This document shows positions 11,830-24,700 of a stretch of DNA of 64,000 nt, piece by piece. The position numbers and the translations under genes are program-made. The notes beneath the pieces are model-generated. The model did no database searches, was not told the origin of the DNA, and worked only from the letters and a program-made list of their open reading frames with translations. Source of the stretch: Ceriagrion tenellum (lineage: Eukaryota; Arthropoda; Insecta; Odonata; Coenagrionidae); NCBI GenBank assembly GCA_963169105.1, contig OY720641.1, forward strand, positions 3,673,258-3,737,257, written 5' to 3'. Numbering within the stretch: position 1 is the first letter of the stretch; each line of letters starts with the position of its first letter.

Positions 11830-14800
11830 CGGACTACAACCTTGACGTGGTGGAAGGGCTTGCGTGTTACAATGACCCCAAGAGCTGGACTGGCAGGAGC
11901 AATTACTTTGACTCCCGGTAGGAGTCCCCTCCGAACTATTATACTACCCAGAAAAATGAATGCCACTCAAAGAGAAATGAATCCTGGCAACTACGGGACG
12001 CCGCTCACTGGGGTGGGTGACGGGCCCGGCATCGGGGGAGGCAAGGCCCACGAGTTCGTCATCTAACGAAATCCTTACACAACAGAGTCATCACAGGATA
12101 CAAGGACCAAGGAAGATAAGATGAAAAAGAAGAGGGGAAGGAAAGTACCGATAAAAATAGGAACTTGAAATGTTAGGACAATGATGAGGGCTGGGAAGCT
12201 GGAAAATATAAAACTGGATATGAATAGAGGGAATATAGATGCCTTGGGGCTGTGCGAGGTGAGATGGAAGGACAGCGGGGACCACTGGAGTGATAGTTAC
12301 ACGGTAATCTATAGTGGTGGGATTGAGAGTCAACATTGGGTAGCTACAGTATCGAACGCAAAATTGAGGATAATGGTAGCAAATATTGAACAGGTGAGTG
12401 ACAGAATATTGGTGGTAGAAATAAAAGCACGCCTACAAATTTCGTACTGGTCCAGGTGTACATACCGACAAGCAATCAAGGGGAGGAAGAGGTTAATGGG
12501 ATGAACAGCTAGAGGAGATAATCAGAGAAGTCCGGAGCAAGAAAAACCTAGTAGTAATGGGCGACTGAAACGCAGTAGTGGGGGAAGGGAGAGATGGGTA
12601 TGAAGTGGGAGGGTTTGGATTAGGAACGAGAAATGATCGCGGCGAGAAGGCAGTTGAATTTTGTAGGAGAAAGAAATTAGTAGCAACAAACACTTGGTAT
12701 AAACACTATCCTACGAGGAGGCACACATGGAAAATGCCGGGACACACTGAGAGATATCAAATTGACTACATCATGGTTAGGCAAACTTTCAGGAACAATG
12801 TGAAGAACTTGTGGAGCCATCCGGGGGCTGATGCAGACTCGGATCATAATGTAGTGATGGTGTATTGTGAGGTTAGATTAAAAAAGCTTAATAATAGTAG
12901 GAGGTTAAAGAGGTGAAATTTGGAAGCGTTGAAAGGGGAAAATGGAGAGAATACCAAGAGATAGTGGAAGGGAACATAGGCGAAGCAAAGGAAATAGGAA
13001 CAATAGAGGAAAAGTGGGAGAATATAAAATCAGGCATTGTAAGAGCAGCTGAGAAAACAATAGGAACAGCGGAAATGAGGAGGGTAAAGAAGCAGAGAGT
13101 TACGGAAGAAATGATGAAGAAAATGGAGGAGAGAAGGAATTGGAAAAACGTCATTACCGACATAGATAAGGCGAAATACAAGGAGCTAAATAATCAACTA
13201 CGGCGAATAACCAATCGGGCGAAGGAAAATTTGCGGAAAAGGCAATGCGAGTAAATGGAGAAACTGCAAAAGGAAGGGGAAGTGGGTGCGTTATACGCTA
13301 GAGTAAAATTTCTATCGGGAGGTAAGAGAGGGCAACCGGTACCCAAGATTAAGGACAGTAGAGGAAATATCTTGATCGAGCAGGAAGACACTCGAGATCC
13401 GTGGAGAAATTACGTGGAGGAGCTATATGACAGCGATGGCAGACCAGCCAATTTAGATACAGAGTTTGAGGGAAAACTAGAGGAAGATAACCTCGGATAC
13501 TCGAAAATGAAAGAGAGGAAGAATTGAAAGAAATGAAGGCAAGAAAAGCTGTAAAAGTATACAAAATACCTTAGGAGCTGCTAAAGAGTTAAGGAAAAAA
13601 AGGCAGGCAAGCTCTTTTTCGAACTAATGCGTTGGATCTACGAGAAAGGAGTATGGCCAGAAGACTTCGTGAAAACAAGCCTGGTTCCTATCACGAAAAA
13701 GAATAATACATGAGAATGCGAGGACTATAGAACAATCAGTTTGATTTCACATGCAGCCCAAGTTTTACTTCGAAGATCAATAAAAGGTTGGAGTGGCAAG
13801 ACTATGAACTTTTTAGGATATGACCAGTTTGGATTTCGGAAGAAGAGAAGGTCAACTCGGGATGCGATTACGGTAATGAGAACACTTACAGAGAGAAACA
13901 TAGAGCATAACCAGGACGTTTTCGCTCGCTTTATTGATTTTGAAAAAGCTTTTGATTGAGTAAATTGGAATAAACTAACGGAGATATTTGGGAAAATGGG
14001 AATAGATTGGCGAGACAGGGGACTAATCCGAAACTTATACATGACGCGAAGGGCACAGGTGAGGGTGGCTGAGAGTGAATCAGTGTGGGCAACTATAGGT
14101 CGTGGGGTAAGGCAAGGGTTCTCTTTGTCAGCATTGCTTTTCTACATTTATGCTGAGGAAATGGTATGACAGGCAAGGATGGAACTTGAGGTTGGAATCG
14201 AAGTAGGAGGGCATCTCATAAAGTCCGTTACACTCACGGACGATCATGCGTTAGTTAGTGGACCTTCGAAAGGACTGCAAGCTTTGGTAGATGTTTTAGA
14301 AATGCAGTGCGGGATATTCGGAATGTATATAAACCATAATAAAACAAAAGTAATGAGATTCTCTAGGCAAAGAAAGCGAGGCTGGTGATTAAATTTGGAG
14401 GACACAAACTCAAACAAGTTGAACTATTTATTTGCATAGGCGGTACGCTTGAAGAAAATCGCCATAGTAGCAAAGACATAAGTAGGAGAATAGCGCCAGC
14501 TAAGGATGCATTTAGTAGTAGAAGGGAGCTGATGAAGGGGGCCTTGGGCAAGGATATGAAGAAGAGGCTGGCGAAGAGCTTGGTATGGAGCGTAGCGTTG
14601 TATGGGGCAGAAATGTGGACCGTGAGAAAGGAGGACGAGAGTAGGCTGCAGGCGTTTGAGATGTGGGTGTGGAGAAGGATGGAGAAGGTTAGGTGGACGG
14701 AGGGGAAGACTAACGAGGAAGTGCATGAGACGGTGGGTGAGGAAAGGAAGCTTCTGAATGAAATCCGGGATAGGCAGGGTAGATGGCTGAAGGATGTAAT

Positions 14801-14963
14801 AAAGTGTAGTGGGTTGCTGAAGAGTGTGATAGAGGGAAGGATGTCGGCCAAGCGGGGAAAGGGAAGAAAGAGAATTGGTTTCATGGACGGGATGAAGAAG
14901 GGTAGATCTTATGCTGAGGCGAAAAAGGATATTCTAGAGCGAGATAGGCACCTACAAGTGTAG
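11830..14963 (+). pseudogene. Nearly full-length non-LTR retrotransposon (RTE-like), multiply broken
   Basis: The order is as in an endonuclease-RT LINE. About 11830-12140: GC-richer 5' segment. About 12150-12870: apurinic-like endonuclease (NVRTMMRAGKLE, DALGLCEVRW, VVMGD-stop-NAVVGEG, then SDHNVVMVYCE with the catalytic Asp-His). About 13700-14380: reverse transcriptase (QFGFRKKRRSTRDAI, FARFIDFEKAFD, GVRQGFSLS, and LTDDHALVS where LADDxxL is expected). To 14963: C-terminal region (LYGAEMWTVRKEDESRLQAF, then RRMEKVRW). Stops and shifts separate the pieces. The endonuclease resembles that of 'craniofacial development protein 2-like' LINE products, an RTE/BovB-type relationship. An adjacent minus copy lies at 15005-17050. 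Confidence 0.88.
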
Positions 14964-15004
14964 AAAACCGGGAGGAGATTCTCTGACGTTCAACAAAACC
15001 TATC

Positions 15005-17050
15005 TTAACCGGTAAAATACTTTTTTTTTAAACCTGTCCTACTTATTTCGTCCAGAATTAATATCTTTCCACACGTCTCCAATGTTCTCCATTTTATTAT
15101 TCTCTTCAACATTCTCTCTTTTTTCAAAACGTCCTCCATCCATCTCTCCTGCCCCCTACAAACCCCCGCTACCTGGTTCCTATCCTCTCCAAACAATATC
15201 CAACACCTCCTCGTTCATCTCTCTCGCCACTCACCTCACCCTCTCCAGCCTTCTCTACACCCACATCTAAAACGCCTCCAGTCTACACACATCATCCCTT
15301 CGACATGACTGAGCGTCCGACCCATACTGCGCCACGATCCATATTAAAGTTTTCATTAGTCTTTTCTTTGCGTCTCTACTCAGATCCCCCTCATCAATAC
15401 CCTACTTATTGAACGTATTTTTTTTAGCCTTGGCCATTCTACATCTTATGTCCCAATCACTAAAACCCATTCTCCTTCAGAATGCTATCCAAATACGTTA
15501 ACTGCTCCACTAGCTCTATTTTGTGTCCTCCCGCCCTAATATCAAGCCCCGCCTTCTTGTTTCCACAAAATCTCATCACTTTCGCCTTCTTATGGTTAAT
15601 CTTCATCCCATACCTCTCGCACTGCACATCTAACGCCTTCATCATTGACTGTAACCCCTGACTGACCTTTGGCTGACTGACAAAACAATGCTTGATCATC
15701 TGCAAATCTTACTTACTTAATCAGATCCCCTCCTACCTTTGTTCTTATCTCAATTTCTCCCCATGCTACCCCATCCATTTCTTCAGAATACACGGTGAAA
15801 GTCAACGGAAATAGTGGGAACCCCTGCCGCACTCCCCATCCCGATTCTCCATCGGCTACCCTATCCTGCGACCTCTGGTGCTTATTAAGATTCCGGTTGA
15901 GACGTCGGTCCCTCATTCATTCATTGGTCGTTCGATCCTAAGATTGGTTGACTGCAGCCCTCCACCCTTCCCTATCAAATGTTCGTTCCCTTACCTCCTG
16001 GTATCTCTTCCTATGTGCTTTCCTCGCTTATTTGGTCCATGAACTTGTTCCTGGGTCTTCCCCTGGGGATTTTTCCCTATATATTTCCTTCAATTATGTT
16101 CTTCCGGTCCCTCCTATCGACCTCATCAGTCCTTTCATAAATTTCTCCCAGTCCACTCGATCAAACGCCTCCTCCTCGTCTACGAAGCAAGAAGTAAAAA
16201 CATACTGCCCTTATTCTAGGTTTCATTTTACTAGCGTCTTCATCACTCCTACAGCGTCCCGCGTTCCAGTCCCTCCCTAAATTCCAAACTGATCGTCACC
16301 TAAGTATTCGTTATCTTTGCTCTCTAGTCTTCTATTTATAATTCTACGTATTACTTTGGCTGCGTGAGAAACTCAGCTTAGTCCTCCCAAGTTTATGCCT
16401 TGATCTTCTTCCGTGTTGTCTTCGTGAAGTCCTCCGGCCACACATTTATTCTTCGAATTAGCACAAAAAGTTTTCCTCTCGTTAAGGCCCATACTCCTTA
16501 CGAACTATGCAGGCATTCCCATCACTTTTCACGTCTCGCAGTGCTCTTTCGATTTCAAAGTCAAAGATACCTGGTCCGGTGCCCTCTACCATTTATACAT
16601 CAAGCCTACTGGGCCTTATTTCCTTACCTTCCACATATTCCTTCCACCGCTCCTAGATATCTTTTGGCATTTATATCAACTTTCCTGTCTTGTCTGTTAT
16701 CACTGTCATTCCCCTTCCCTAATTACCGCCCGTAAATTTCTCTGCTTTCCTATACAGAGTATCTGATCTTCCCTCTTTTTGAAACGTTTCGAAGAAATCG
16801 ATCTCTTCTCTCCAGCATGCCTTTCTTGCTTTCTCCTCTCTACCTATTCCACACAAATTAGTCATCACACAGAAATACAATTTAAGTTCACGAAAAAGTT
16901 TGGAGAGTGAGGACAGGAAAAGAGTCGTCTGTTTTTTCTAACGAGCAGGTAGGGTGTGCAGAAGGCTGTAATCGAGGGGAGGATATTTTGCCAGCGGTGG
17001 AGGGGTTCAAGTAGAATTGGTTTTATGGATGGAACGAAGAGAGGTATACC
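15005..17050 (-). pseudogene. Second copy of the RTE-like LINE, minus strand, interrupted
   Basis: Read on the minus strand the pieces run from about 17050 down to 15005: RT motif A (CFVDEEEAFDRVDWEKF) near 16200, then GWGVRQGFPLFPLTFTVYSE near 15820, DVQCERYGMKINHKKAKVMR near 15600, YLDSILKENGF near 15470 and a C-terminal part to 15005. It is of the same family as 11830-14963 but heavily broken. A separate LINE 3' tail (15917-16112) lies inside it. Confidence 0.8.
15917..16112 (-). mobile_element. LINE 3' tail inserted in the minus-strand LINE
   Basis: The minus strand reads KNIIEGNI-stop-GKIPRGRPRNKFMDQ, then a tail ending GCSQPILGSNDQ and a TCAT-rich end at ATTCATTCATTGG. This is the same tail as at 6343-6560 and 54030-54240. 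On either side the other LINE continues, so this looks like an insertion or a rearranged copy. Confidence 0.6.
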
Positions 17051-18583
17051 GAGATAATGAATAAATAGAGTTAAGGTCAAGATGACTGCGATTGTAATAG
17101 AATAGTAAAGTAAAATTATCTCCATTAAACTGCCTCGTACACTATTAATATTTCTTAGGATGCAATTCCAATAGTGGAAACTCAAGACATCTGTTCTGGA
17201 GATTATCTCATTACGGAAGAGCAAACCTTTCCTCCCTTCACTAGATTTGATTTTTTTCTGGGCAAAGTGGTACTAAGTCTAAGCTGTTGCTTAGAACAAT
17301 CCGCGAAGAGGTGATTTGTTTGACAAACAGTAAGTGTCTTCCGTTTTACCCGCGAATACCCTGAGGTTCAGTTGGCCGATTAACTTTTTTTCATGATGCT
17401 ATAGGAAAACAATCTGCATCACCCATATTTTTACTTGTATTGCTGGTAGTTTCCACTACTCTCCCAAACTGCTCACCTCTTCTACGAGGTAGCGTTCTCG
17501 TAACTGAATGCGATTAACTCCGACAAGAACTAGGCAGCAAAGAGAGAAATGATGGAGAAATATCTTGTTACTGAGGATAAAAGTTTTTCAATTCTGTAAG
17601 TTTTAGTATTTACTACTTATAGCATCACCCATGCTTCCAGGTAATTGCAGCACTTTATCTCTGATTAAAATAGAAGATATAGTCGTTAACATCGATACGG
17701 CGATTAAAACAATTTTAAACAGAAGGCGTATGGAAAAACCGATTGCGTATTCAAAAACCAAAGTTTTGAATTCCTCGGTCAATTGCCCTGACCGAATGGT
17801 TAAAAAAAGCTCACATATTACTACTTAAATGGAACAGTGAGGATGTTCCAGAAGGGAAAAGCTCTAGGAAAATAAAGCATGTTGGGTTCTGCAAGGACCC
17901 AAGGCCAATGAATAGGTTTAACCTTTTCAATGACAATTCAATGCATTACAATAAATGGGGATGCTGCACCAAATATTCGAAAAACATAGGATCAATCCGA
18001 AAGATTCCACACCTCTTGAAGCACACTAATATTCACATCACAAGTACACAATGGCAAACAGAGCCCATACGAGAATTTGAATGTTATTTACATTCGCAGT
18101 TGTTGACACATGATAATAATTGTTGCTGTCGTGATAACAATTTATTTCCTCCAAGGCACTTTCTAGTATTTTTCGTGCTTTTCGCATCATGACTTATGCC
18201 ATTTACCGAGTTATTTTTCGTGGCATCCATCACTATACTATTTAACAATAATTAAAAACAATATTATGCACGTTCACTATACTCCAAAAATTTCTCTACC
18301 AGACTTTATACATTATTTTCATGTTTCAGGATGTTTAGCAACATGTAAATTGTATTAAGTATTATATGACAAACGCATTAAATTGGATAAATCATGTTGT
18401 GCCCTCCGAAGCACGAAGCCCTTAATTTAGCCAGTATTCCCCAGAGGGTGATAAACAGAATTACTGACAGAGGTATTTATCCAATGTTCAATAATATAAA
18501 AATACAATAAAAATAATTTGCATGACGTTGGTCAAAGTAACTGAAATTGATGAAAAGTCCCTCGTAATCAACTCTAAGTTTAA
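17051..18583. other. Upstream of RSPH14, no gene seen
   Basis: AT-rich sequence with short frames only. If RSPH14 has a further 5' exon and promoter, they should lie here, but I cannot place them. Confidence 0.4.
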
Positions 18584-18685
18584 TTCTACCAAAATTGCCA
18601 ACATCGAACCTGGTATACAGCTCGTGGCAAGATCTCTGAACCACAAGATTTGGAGCCACCATTTTTGCCTTTGCTGAGGAATGAG

Positions 18686-18760
18686 CCAGATATATATGCC
18701 GAAAACTGTGATATAACAAGAGCAGAAGTAGCTTACGGACGGTGGGCTCTGCCCCAATTG
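18686..18760 (+). CDS. RSPH14: RSPH14 exon 1 (5' limit uncertain), GC donor
   Basis: It encodes PDIYAENCDITRAEVAYGRW followed by ALPQL. The reading frame stays open back to 18584, and the true 5' edge may be an acceptor such as TTTGCTGAG at 18679 or an upstream exon. It ends at CAATTG followed by GCAAGT, the consensus donor of GC-AG introns; only this junction keeps phase 0 with exon 2. Confidence 0.75.
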
Positions 18761-21700
18761 GCAAGTATTATGAGAAATTGGAAGTACATTTACCACAATG
18801 CATCCATCTCTGAGAGAAACTAAGCATGTCAGAAAGCTTGCTAGTTTTTAGCAAATTTTCCTCTCGCTCTTCGTTTGTGAGCAGAAATTCGCATCGGTAA
18901 CTTATGTCATGGGATATCTGGGATTGCTGAAAATGTTCCTATCACGCAATTTTTCCCCGCTAGATATAAAAATTTTAAAAATCCTTGAAAATTACTAGCA
19001 CACAATACCGCAACTTGCGAAGAAATATTCTTTTGGCTAAATAAAAAGAATCCTTTACAACTTGTGTTGAAAAATTAAGTTAATTTCTCCACATTTGTAA
19101 TAATTGGTATATAAAACTGGTATATAACTTCTTAGAACTCGTTTTTGTGGGTACATCGGAGCACTTTTTTTTCACAATTTCGCCACAGGTAAACCTTAAA
19201 TGTTGTCCAAAAATATTTTCGCAAATGCTAACCTCATGAGCTTCATCAGTAACCCTCACTTCATCAGTAACGCTTTTGTGTTTTAGATTGCATATCTTCC
19301 ATCATTACTTCACTTTCGGCATTCACATGAACCACTAGAGCATTTATTGCATTTATGATACAGTAGACCCTCGACAATCTGTATTTAATGTGGTTAAGTT
19401 TCATCCGGATAAACCGGAGATTTCCCAAAAGGGACACTTAAGGACTTTTTCCTGGTGCTCTCATTGATCGACCACTTAAACTCAATTTTACCGATTACGA
19501 GGGCCTCATGAGAAATACTGGTGGCTTAAAGTTGACAATCATGCGTTAAAAAATATGGCCCGTAATATACGATTAGTGCAGACAAATTTTACATATTAAA
19601 AAATCTTACAATAAAAAATAGGAACGTGTTCATAGATATCGTTAATATAGATTGATTTAATTTTCATGTTATTGTTGACGTTGATGCTCTATTTATCAGT
19701 AAAAATCCTGAATATTACTATGAGACTTTGAAATAATTTTGTGTGATTATATCGACAGTTATGCCCATAGCGCACCAACGCATTTGCGGAGTAACGGTAC
19801 GTTTTGCTGCCGTTGACACTATCATTTCCGCACTGTCAATTATTAGATTTTGTTTCGGTGTCACCAATAACGATCACAACTGTTTCCTTAAAAAACACGC
19901 CTCAAATCTTTGTATTCTAATTAAGTGAATGAATTTTCTAATATAGGTCTATTGATGCTTTTTTTTAAATACATAAAGTATAAACCTGGAAAAAAGCGCG
20001 TCATATTGTTCTGCTACCAACAGAAAAATCATTCAAAGAGACCATATATGATGGTGATGCTAAATATATCATCAGCTTCATTAAAAAATAGGATTTATAT
20101 TCCTATAAAGAACTTAAAGTGGTTATCGCTGCTTCAATCCAGAGGTTTTTGAAGAGAATCCTAGACGAACTTTGTTCAATTCAGCTGATGCTGTTTACTA
20201 ATGAGTAAGGAAATGGCATGCAACATCAACTGCAACAAAAATGTAGAAAGATCACTTTACGCACTGAGAAAAGACATCTTTGGCCACAATTTTCCGATTT
20301 CAGCCTGCAATGCGCTTTCTGTCGAAGGTGAAATGGCTGCGCCGAAGAAGCGATGAATATACCGTCTGAGCGGAGCTCACCACAACCGGTTTCTTTTCAA
20401 AATTGTGCACAAAGGGGAATTAAAATTAGTGTATTAAGTGTTTTTTGAGTGAAACTTGAAATTAAACAATTATTGTCAGAATAAAACTAATTCTAGCGCG
20501 GGGTCGAAATTAGGTTGGGACGAAATCACGTGGAGCGACACCGGAGCGTTTAACCAAAACCTTGGTTGAACCCGTTTAACCCAAGAACACTGTATACAGG
20601 CAGTGCGAGCGAGATAATTCCCTAATCATAATATAGACCATATTCGATATATATGTTTCAATTTCACCAATTTTGAGACACACGAATTGAATATTTCATT
20701 ATTAATGGTGCAATAAAAGTTTTTCATGACAGAAATTGTACGTAATCAAATAAAAATATCTAAATAATTCTTTAACTTGACTCATTTTTTTCACGCGGTA
20801 CGTTTGAAACTCCATCAAAACGGAAGGTTTATTGTGATCCCGAAGAATTTACTGCGGTGACAGTATGATTAATTTTAAAAAAATAGTAGAAAAAACAAAC
20901 TACACACTGTTGATTTTTTGACGAGATCTAAGTGTAGAAAATGCCTCATTTTTAATATAAGGTCTCTCTGGAGTGCATACACGTATCATTTCCCATACCA
21001 CGCATATAAAAGGGCTGGTATTTTTTGGCAAATATCTCCGAAAGTAATGCGGTATGGGATTGAATTTTTGATGTCAATGGAAGGGTGATATGTTTTCCTT
21101 TAAAATGAGACCAAATTCATTGATTTCTACGTAAAACGATATTTCGCTCAACCTTAAACCATAGTGGATACTGATCAGCCGCACACTTCATAACGAATAA
21201 CGTCAGTCAAGGTTTATTACTTTGAACTGAAAAATAATTGGTGCAAATTACCAGCTACCTACACTATTTGGAGGAAATAATAATAATGATACGCAGGCCA
21301 TGCGATATTTGAACGGTAGAGTTTAGAAAAGTATTTTTCCCTAGTAACGACTGACGGTTAACGTACGAGATACTCACCTTCATTGTTTGGGAAGTAAGAA
21401 TTGGCCCTCATAAACTACATTTATGCTAGAGTACGTAAGACTTTCTCAAGAATCGCCGCGATCTTATCCTAGACCGATGGTTTCCGCGGTTGGAATTCGC
21501 CATGTTCCGCCGGAATGTTGCTATCGCACGTCGACCCCAATTCCATCACTGGTGTTTGCAACCTTTTACCGAAGAAAAACACAATTACGAAAAATAATTC
21601 TTGGTTTTGTTATTCGACTAGTTGAGTGTATAAAATGAAAACAGTTTTAGGGAATTATTTTTGATGATTTGGCGGTAGTGTCATCTCACGGAGCCTAAAC

Positions 21701-24700
21701 CACCCGTACTCCCCCGCTATTCCCAAGGTCCGTTCGGATAATGAAAGGGTTTCGGATCATCCTGTCCATATTAGCGAAGGTCTACTGTAATCTTATTCTC
21801 ATCATACTCCATGGACATCGTCTTAAGTATAGAAATGTGTCTTTCATTGGATACCTGTCATTTACGGGGTTAGTTTCTCAGAGTTATAACATGAAAAATA
21901 TATGACTTTATAGAAATCTCCATAAACCAAACCTGAAATACAGTATATTCCTGTTATTATCCTTCTAATAATGCGCTAATCATCATTTTGTTTTAGCTGA
22001 AGGACTTAGATTCAGATAGTCACGAAAGATGCTTGATGGCAATTAATTCACTATCAAATTTGTTCCACGATCCTGAAAAACTGTATGAAGCTGTTAAATT
22101 GAGGATTTTAGACAGGTCTGGCTTAAATCACTTGGATTATTCTTATGGATGAGATCAGAAGTGGCATAAAAAGTCATTTTGTGTTATCAAGGCAGAGATT
22201 TTATTTTACAGGCTTCATGAGCTGCTGAAAAGCATCAAGGCCATAATAAGAGAAGCTGCTTTAATAGCTCTAGGAATTGCTTGCAATCATTATGTGGGAA
22301 GCAATGCTGTGATTGCAGCAGAGGATAAAAGCAGATGGGATCCTGAAAACCTTTCCGAGTCTTTCCAAGACAGAGATGGAGAAACAAGTGATGATGAAAT
22401 GGATTCGCCAAAAAATTATGTACAGCCAGTTGATCTCGGCCGAATTGCTATCATTTTATCTGATGACTATGCTTCAATAAGATGTAAAGCTGCCAATGTC
22501 GTCAATAACATATCAAAGTCTTGGCTTGGTGAGTTCTGTTGGAAATATTGGAAAGTCACAACGTTCACTTCAGAGATGTGGTCTTTGTATTGAACATCTT
22601 TCCACCATTGATAGCACGAAACATTTGGCATATAATAATTACATATCACTAAAAGCATAGAGCAAGTTAATCTACTTAATTTATTCCCAATGTAGGGGTA
22701 ACATTTTAAAAGAGAGCCTGATTGCATGACTCTCAGCTATAACTTGCATAAATATGTAGATGGAATCATGCACAAAGAGTGGGACACCAATAATTCAAAA
22801 CTTACACAATTTTCCCATCTGATACTTCCCTATAAACACAAAAAAATGCTGCAGAACTGCACAGGGATGTCATTGCTGCACACGCAACTCGCCTTGAGTG
22901 AAGCACTGCCGCAGTGCTTGTGCAGCACTATTCCAGAGTGCATTGCTGTAATGAGCTGATGGAGAGCATCAATAGTACATGTTTAATGCATGTCTGCTAT
23001 GCACCACGGATGTGCTTCAAATGCGTGTTCGCAAAACTGCCAATGAAAGAATGTAGATTCTTTCACTCCTCCCCTGGTGGTATATTTTCTAGTAATTTTT
23101 TGATAATTTATGAAAGGTGCAGGTAAGGTCTATACAGCATATTTTGGTCTAAATTAGTGGTAAAACATTTCTAGTGATGAAATAAGAACCATCTCTGATC
23201 TTCAGTTTTGGAATAACCTAACTCCAGCATATTTTGGCATACAATAATGACCTTTGTATAGCCATACTACAGTGCTTAATCATACTGAAGCATCAATTGT
23301 TGGCAAAATAAGATTTAAATGGATGAAATTCAGTGACATACCGTACAGGCAATAAGGACCCCATCAAGTATTCATGACAATTTACAACCTCTTTACTATT
23401 TTTCTCCCAAAACATAAGACCTACAAGAATTTATGCAAATAGTTTCAACAAATTCATGCGAGATATCGAGGAAGTTCGTCATATTAAAACAGAAACAACA
23501 ATTGCACTATTCCACAAGGTATGTTAATGCGTACGACGCGTTTCAGCTCACAGAGCCATCATCAGGTACAAGACATATTTGCTAGAGAGCACATCACATT
23601 AATACATTTTACAAGTTTGAGAAAGGGATGAAGAACAGAAATAAGGTGGGGAAGTGGTGGGTATACGGAAAAACCAAGGGTAGGAGGAGGAATCCAGATG
23701 TCGGCAGCATTTTGTGTTTAAAAAATTAAACTGCTTCATGTTATTAAAATGCTCTCAGGTTTTTCATCTATAAGGTCATCCATCATTTCCTGTCCTGAAA
23801 GTGATGGAGAACATTACTTGAAGGAAAACCCATGATTTTTAAAATCATCAGATTCTCTGGGAAGGCTCTTAAGTCATACAAATCATTTCTTAGTTTCTGA
23901 AAATTTTATAAGAATTCTATTAAGTCCATATTCACTTTTCAACATGATGTACTATAATTTCTAGGCCCAGTGAATCTCCATGGGTGTAATTTCATTCCTG
24001 TATTGCTTGAAAGAGCAGAATTCGAAAGTATTGAGGAAATAAAGGTAAGATCAAATTTATCCTGTGATATAAATTAAGGATTTTGAGTTTTCTGAGGGAA
24101 CTCTCGGAAGGTTGTATTAGTAGTAAAAACATATTTTTCATTATAAACTGCTCATCTCTTAAAAAAATTTTGAATTCTCTACTACTGAACAGATATTTTG
24201 TTGATAATTCCTTTCTATAGATGCAATTAATGGAGATGAAAAGGTAGAGGGGATAAAAAGAACTTCCAAAAATAGGTAGTCAGATTTTTTATTTTTTTAA
24301 ACTTGCAAATTATTCCCACCCTTAGTGGCATATGTCAGAAATTATCCCAATTCAACTAAGCATTATTGGTGCATCAGTACGTCCACTTTGAACCCTTTCT
24401 TAAAACCAAGTCATCTCCTATTGTGGCCAAAGACCTCTTTTCCATCGAGTGAAACATCTCCCATGCCTTATAAACAACTTGGTCTCTATGCAGCAGTACA
24501 CCTAGTGGGTGGAGGGGCTGGCCCCTGCTAGGGACACCGTCACAGATGGAGGCACAGCATGTGAATTTTCCAAAGCACTCTCTGCACTCTGAAGGTGGAA
24601 CAATGTTGAAGTGAACAATTTCATCCACATATCCAATCAGAAAAATGAATAGAAAAGTCAGAATAAATAGAGGAAAATATATAACTTGATAAAATAGGGG

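Noticed and set aside
12165..14169. Genetic code in which TGA encodes Trp
   Set aside because: Stops of other kinds and frameshifts also occur, and the host genes end in TGA (29104-29106 and 29712-29714); decay explains it.
14363..14884. 173-codon minus-strand frame
   Set aside because: Antisense shadow of the LINE C-terminal region on the plus strand.
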